A DNA stretch of 64,000 nt, from positions 20,221 through 84,220 of the forward strand of contig CAJTUY010000001.1 in NCBI GenBank assembly GCA_910579415.1, read 5' to 3'. Position numbers and translations under genes: made by a program. Below, piece by piece: positions 60,482 through 64,000 of the stretch. Below the pieces are notes generated by a model that worked only from the letters and a program-made list of their open reading frames with translations, was not told the origin of the DNA and ran no database searches. Origin of the DNA: an uncultured Clostridia bacterium (GTDB taxonomy: Bacteria > Bacillota > Clostridia > UBA1381). Position 1 is the first letter of the stretch. Each line of letters opens with the position of its first letter.

Positions 60482-60560
60482 GTTATTCAATTGTTAAATA
60501 TGGGTATATATAATATATGGATATAAATTCAGAACGGATAAAGCGAAGGAGGCTTTAATT

Positions 60561-62627
60561 ATGAAAGAATATGCAATGGACGCAATACGGAATATCGCCG
60601 TTATGGGACATGGAAAATGCGGCAAAACAACACTTACGGAGGCAATGCTGTTTAATGCGAAGGCAGTTGACCGTATGGGTAAGGTTGCCGACGGAAATAC
60701 TGTGACCGACTATGACGGTGAGGAAGTAAAAAGACAGTTCAGTATTTCCACTGCAATAGCGCCTGTCGAGTGGAAAGATATGAAATATAATATAATCGAC
60801 ACACCGGGATTTTTTGATTTTGCGGGCGGTGTAAAAGAGGGACTGCGCGCCGCAGATGCCGCGCTTGTGGTGCTTTCGGGACGAAGCGGAGTAAGCGTGG
60901 GTACTGAGCAGGTGTTCAGATACGCTAAACAAAAGGGCGTTCCTACCATGTTCTTCGTGAATAAAATTGACGATGACAGAGCTGACTATACAAAGACACT
61001 TGAGGAAATGAAGTCTGTTTTCGGTAAGTCGGTTACTCCGTTTGTATATCCTATTCAGGAGGACGGAGAATTTAAAGGCTTTGTTGATATAGTGGATATG
61101 ACGGCGCGCCGTTATGACGGTATTTACAGAGTGGAAATCCCTGTGCCTGAGGGCATGGCGGATATTATTGAGCCTTTGCGCGATATGATAATGGAGGCTG
61201 TCGCCGAAACTGACGAGGCGCTTATGGTTAAATATTTCAACGGCGAGGAATTTACATTTGATGAGATAAAACAGGCTATCCGCACAGGTATCAAGGACGG
61301 AAGCATTTTCCCTGTTTACTGCGGAAGCGGTCAGGATAATATCGGTGTGCGTTCGCTTATGGATGGTATAGGCAAGTATCTGCCCGCTCCGTCGGAAATA
61401 GAGGAAATCGCAAGACAGGCAGATACAGGTGAACCGGTAGAGCTTGTACAGACAGCGGAGGAAACAACAGCAGCGGTTGTGTTTAAAACAATCGCAGACC
61501 CGTATGTAGGCAAGATGTCCCTGTTCCGCGTGTATTCGGGCGAGGTTAAGGGTGACAGTATGCTGTATAATCCCAATAAGGATGCAAACGAAAAGATTGG
61601 AAAAGTGTTTAACCTATGCGGTAAAAAACAGCTTGAAGCAAAATCAATTAAAGCAGGAGATATAGGCTGTACGGCAAAACTTGAGATTACAAAAACAGGT
61701 GATACTCTTTGTGAAAAAGGTAAAAATATTATTCTTACGGGAATAGAATTTCCTGCACCCGTACTGTCAATGGCAGTTAAGCCACAGCAGAAGGGTGACG
61801 AGGAAAAGATTATAGGCGGTCTTACGAAGCTTATGGAGGAGGACCCGACATTTACTGTCACCAACAATACAGAAACAAAGCAAACGCTTATAAACGGACA
61901 GGGCGAACAGCATATTGATGTTATAGTAAGCAAGCTTAAAAATAAATATGGCGTCAACGTTATATTGGAGGAGCCGGTTGTTCCGTATCGTGAAACAATA
62001 AAGGCCAAAGCGACAGTTGAAGGCAAGCATAAGAAACAGTCCGGAGGTCACGGTCAGTATGGTCATGTAAAGATAGAGTTTGAACCGGGTATTTCCGAAG
62101 AAATGATTTTTGAAGAAAAAGTATTCGGCGGAGCAGTGCCTAAAAATTATTTCCCGGCAGTTGAAAAGGGTCTGCGTGATTCCTGTCAGAAGGGAGTGCT
62201 GGCAGGCTATCCGGTTGTGAATTTGAAGGCTACCCTGCTTGACGGCTCATATCACCCTGTTGACTCTTCGGAAATGGCATTCAAGACAGCGGCGGCAATT
62301 GCGTATAAGGAGGGTTTAAAGCAGGCGAAACCCGTATTGCTTGAGCCTATCGGATATCTGAAGGTTTATATACCCGAAAGCATAATGGGAGATATTATAG
62401 GTGACATAAATAAGCGTCGAGGTCAGATTATGGGCATGGGTGAAAGCGATAAAGAAGGTCTTAACATGGTTGAGGCTGAAGTTCCGATGTCCGAGATGCA
62501 CAAATATGCAACAGACCTGCGTTCTATGAGTCGCGGACGCGGCGTGTTTACTTTTGAGTTTACACGCTATGAACAGGCACCCGAAAATATAGCACAGAAA
62601 ATTATTGCTGAGGCAAATGCTGAATAA
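60561..62627 (+). CDS. elongation factor G paralogue (EF-G2/FusA2-like) with altered G motifs
   Basis: 688 residues with the five-domain EF-G layout. The G1 loop reads VMGHGKCGKTTLTEAML instead of AHIDAGKTT. G3 is DTPGFFDF instead of DTPGHVDF, so the catalytic His of translational GTPases is Phe. G4 NKID is kept. Domain IV contains SGGHGQYGHVKIEFEPG and the protein ends FTRYEQAPENIAQK. This is the EF-G-like paralogue family, not the str-operon EF-G. Known members act in translation or ribosome binding with reduced or no GTP hydrolysis. AGGAGG lies eight bases before the ATG. Monocistronic, after hydG. Confidence 0.88.
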   Translation: MKEYAMDAIRNIAVMGHGKCGKTTLTEAMLFNAKAVDRMGKVADGNTVTDYDGEEVKRQFSISTAIAPVEWKDMKYNIIDTPGFFDFAGGVKEGLRAADAALVVLSGRSGVSVGTEQVFRYAKQKGVPTMFFVNKIDDDRADYTKTLEEMKSVFGKSVTPFVYPIQEDGEFKGFVDIVDMTARRYDGIYRVEIPVPEGMADIIEPLRDMIMEAVAETDEALMVKYFNGEEFTFDEIKQAIRTGIKDGSIFPVYCGSGQDNIGVRSLMDGIGKYLPAPSEIEEIARQADTGEPVELVQTAEETTAAVVFKTIADPYVGKMSLFRVYSGEVKGDSMLYNPNKDANEKIGKVFNLCGKKQLEAKSIKAGDIGCTAKLEITKTGDTLCEKGKNIILTGIEFPAPVLSMAVKPQQKGDEEKIIGGLTKLMEEDPTFTVTNNTETKQTLINGQGEQHIDVIVSKLKNKYGVNVILEEPVVPYRETIKAKATVEGKHKKQSGGHGQYGHVKIEFEPGISEEMIFEEKVFGGAVPKNYFPAVEKGLRDSCQKGVLAGYPVVNLKATLLDGSYHPVDSSEMAFKTAAAIAYKEGLKQAKPVLLEPIGYLKVYIPESIMGDIIGDINKRRGQIMGMGESDKEGLNMVEAEVPMSEMHKYATDLRSMSRGRGVFTFEFTRYEQAPENIAQKIIAEANAE

Positions 62628-62725
62628 ATTTGCCGGCAATTAAAAAATATACAATTAACATTTTTGAAATATGTTTAGTTATTTTTACTAAAGAATAAAA
62701 ACATTTTTTGTGAATTATACGACTA

Positions 62726-62744
62726 ACATTTTATTTCAAAATGT
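62726..62744 (+). promoter_or_regulatory. inverted repeat in the promoter region of the sugar ABC ATPase gene
   Basis: ACATTTT (62726-62732), five bases, AAAATGT (62738-62744) lies just upstream of a possible -10 TATCAT (62747-62752) and covers the weak -35 position. An operator is possible; the factor is unknown. Confidence 0.4.
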
Positions 62745-62851
62745 GTTATCATATATATAACAAAAAAAGTGTAGTAATAAAAATGTGTACACTTCACAGC
62801 GGAAACAATCAGTTTTCCGTTTAATAAAACAGATGAGAGGGGACTACCGGT

Positions 62852-63961
62852 ATGGCAGATTTACAACTTAAACACATTTACAAAAGATATGCAGGCGGTG
62901 TTACAGCCGTAAGCGACTTCACACTTGATATTGAGGATAAGGAATTTATTATCCTTGTAGGTCCTTCGGGATGCGGTAAGTCAACAACTTTAAGAATGGT
63001 TGCAGGACTTGAGGAAATCTCGGAAGGTGAGCTTTACATCGGCGGACGTCTTGTAAATGACGTTGCACCTAAGGACAGAGATATTGCAATGGTTTTCCAG
63101 AATTATGCGCTTTATCCGCATATGACTGTATTTGAGAATATGGCATTTGGTCTGAAGCTTAGAAAGACTCCGAAAGATGAGATTAAAAAGCGTGTTACCG
63201 AAGCTGCTAAAATTCTTGATATTGAGCATCTTCTTGACAGAAAGCCAAAGGCTTTGTCGGGAGGTCAAAGACAGCGTGTGGCAATGGGTCGTGCAATTGT
63301 ACGTAATCCTAAGGTATTCCTTATGGATGAGCCTTTGTCAAACCTTGATGCTAAGCTGAGAGTGGCAATGAGAACAGAAATTAAAAAGCTTCATAACAAG
63401 CTCCAGACAACATTTATCTACGTTACTCATGACCAGACGGAAGCTATGACAATGGGTACAAGAATTGTTGTTATGAAGGACGGTATCATCCAACAGGTTG
63501 ATACGCCGGCTAATCTTTATACAAAGCCTGTAAATGTATTCGTTGCAGGATTTATCGGTTCACCACAGATGAACTTTGTTACTGCTGTTCTTTCAAAGGA
63601 AGCTGACGGAGTATATGCGTCATTTGGTGACAACAAGATTAAAATTCCTGATGGTAAGGTTACACCTGAGCTTGACAGCTATTATGGTAAGGAAGTTGTT
63701 CTTGGTATCAGACCTGAGGATATTCATGATGATGAAGCATTCATTTCAAGTAAGCCTGATGCTGTATGTAACGCATACGTTGAGGTAACGGAAATGATGG
63801 GTGCTGAAACATATCTTTACTTGCAGGTTGCAGGCGAGCAGTTTACAGCAAGAGTTAATCAGCGTTCAACAGCTCAGACAGGTGATACAATCAAAGTTGC
63901 GTTTGAAACAAATAAGATTCATATCTTTGATAAGGAAACAGAGCTTGCAATTGTTCACTAA
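62852..63961 (+). CDS. sugar ABC transporter ATP-binding protein, MsmK/MsmX/UgpC type
   Basis: 369 residues. Walker A VGPSGCGKSTTLRMVAGL, Q-loop VFQNYALYPHMTVFENM, signature ALSGGQRQRVAMGRAI, Walker B VFLMDEPLSNLDAKLR and H-loop YVTHDQTEAM. The C-terminal regulatory TOBE domain starts near residue 240 (VLGIRPEDIHDDEAF). It powers import of carbohydrates. No permease or binding-protein genes adjoin it, as with the shared ATPase MsmX of Bacillus, which serves several sugar importers. It has its own terminator. Confidence 0.92.
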   Translation: MADLQLKHIYKRYAGGVTAVSDFTLDIEDKEFIILVGPSGCGKSTTLRMVAGLEEISEGELYIGGRLVNDVAPKDRDIAMVFQNYALYPHMTVFENMAFGLKLRKTPKDEIKKRVTEAAKILDIEHLLDRKPKALSGGQRQRVAMGRAIVRNPKVFLMDEPLSNLDAKLRVAMRTEIKKLHNKLQTTFIYVTHDQTEAMTMGTRIVVMKDGIIQQVDTPANLYTKPVNVFVAGFIGSPQMNFVTAVLSKEADGVYASFGDNKIKIPDGKVTPELDSYYGKEVVLGIRPEDIHDDEAFISSKPDAVCNAYVEVTEMMGAETYLYLQVAGEQFTARVNQRSTAQTGDTIKVAFETNKIHIFDKETELAIVH

Positions 63962-63976
63962 TACTGAAAAAACTGA

Positions 63977-64000
63977 AAGACGCGGTGTATACCGCGTCTT
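63977..64000 (+). terminator. terminator hairpin after the sugar ABC ATPase gene
   Basis: AAGACGCGGT (63977-63986), loop GTAT, ACCGCGTCTT (63991-64000) at the window edge; the T-run, if present, lies outside. Confidence 0.8.

Noticed and set aside
1..64000. tRNA or rRNA genes, transposons, prophage
   Set aside because: No TPsiC-arm-like segments with matching acceptor stems, no transposase or integrase frames and no phage structural genes were seen.

Overview
The window looks like chromosome of an anaerobic, endospore-forming member of the Clostridia (Firmicutes), of moderate to low GC. The evidence is a sporulation and germination block (sleB, ypeB, spoIIR, an alpha/beta SASP), the Firmicutes heat-shock operon ctsR-mcsA-mcsB-clpC, an S-layer built with SLH domains, dockerin-like F-hand repeats, the GlgC/GlgD pair typical of Firmicutes glycogen synthesis, and HydG, the maturase of [FeFe]-hydrogenase. 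I cannot name a genus from sequence alone. There are no rRNA or tRNA genes, insertion sequences, prophage or CRISPR arrays; most of the window is core genome with near-consensus sigma-A promoters and clear hairpin terminators.

Layout. 1-5.1 kb: minus-strand hisZ (cut by the window edge), a small-molecule phosphotransferase, a HAD phosphatase, the rplM-rpsI ribosomal operon, a 27-codon membrane peptide ORF and the proline symporter putP. 5.1-14.3 kb: a 620-base intergenic region with WalR-like sites ahead of an SLH-NlpC/P60 wall hydrolase, then the spore genes, a CLC anion channel, membrane proteins and a frameshifted P-loop kinase. 14.3-24.5 kb: argC-argB-proS, then the CtsR heat-shock operon and prfA with an SDR dehydrogenase. 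24.5-30.6 kb: a surface block with a CAP/NlpC-P60 hydrolase, a secreted dockerin-like protein and an SLH-anchored protein with a possible cohesin-like domain. 30.6-44.3 kb: housekeeping (ung, coaE, uppP, gyrA, two cyclophilins, an L,D-transpeptidase, TauE-type exporter, ymdB). 44.3-46.3 kb: rny framed by two structured RNAs, one between rny and ymdB and one in the long rny leader. 46.4-58.1 kb: a complete glycogen cluster, glgB-glgC-glgD-glgA-glgP plus a GH13 alpha-glucan hydrolase and a HAD phosphatase. 58.1-64 kb: an orphan PduB-like microcompartment shell gene, hydG, an EF-G paralogue and a shared sugar-ABC ATPase.

How the genes fit together. The glycogen cluster makes ADP-glucose (GlgC with the non-catalytic partner GlgD), polymerises it (GlgA), branches it (GlgB) and remobilises it (GlgP, GH13). 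GlgA and GlgB both carry lysine/alanine-rich C-terminal tails not expected in these enzymes. The surface genes describe a wall with an SLH-bound S-layer, remodelled by two NlpC/P60 hydrolases and an L,D-transpeptidase. The most promising undescribed items are the dockerin-like/SLH gene pair, the two structured RNAs around rny, the cationic tails on the glycogen enzymes and the orphan PduB shell gene.
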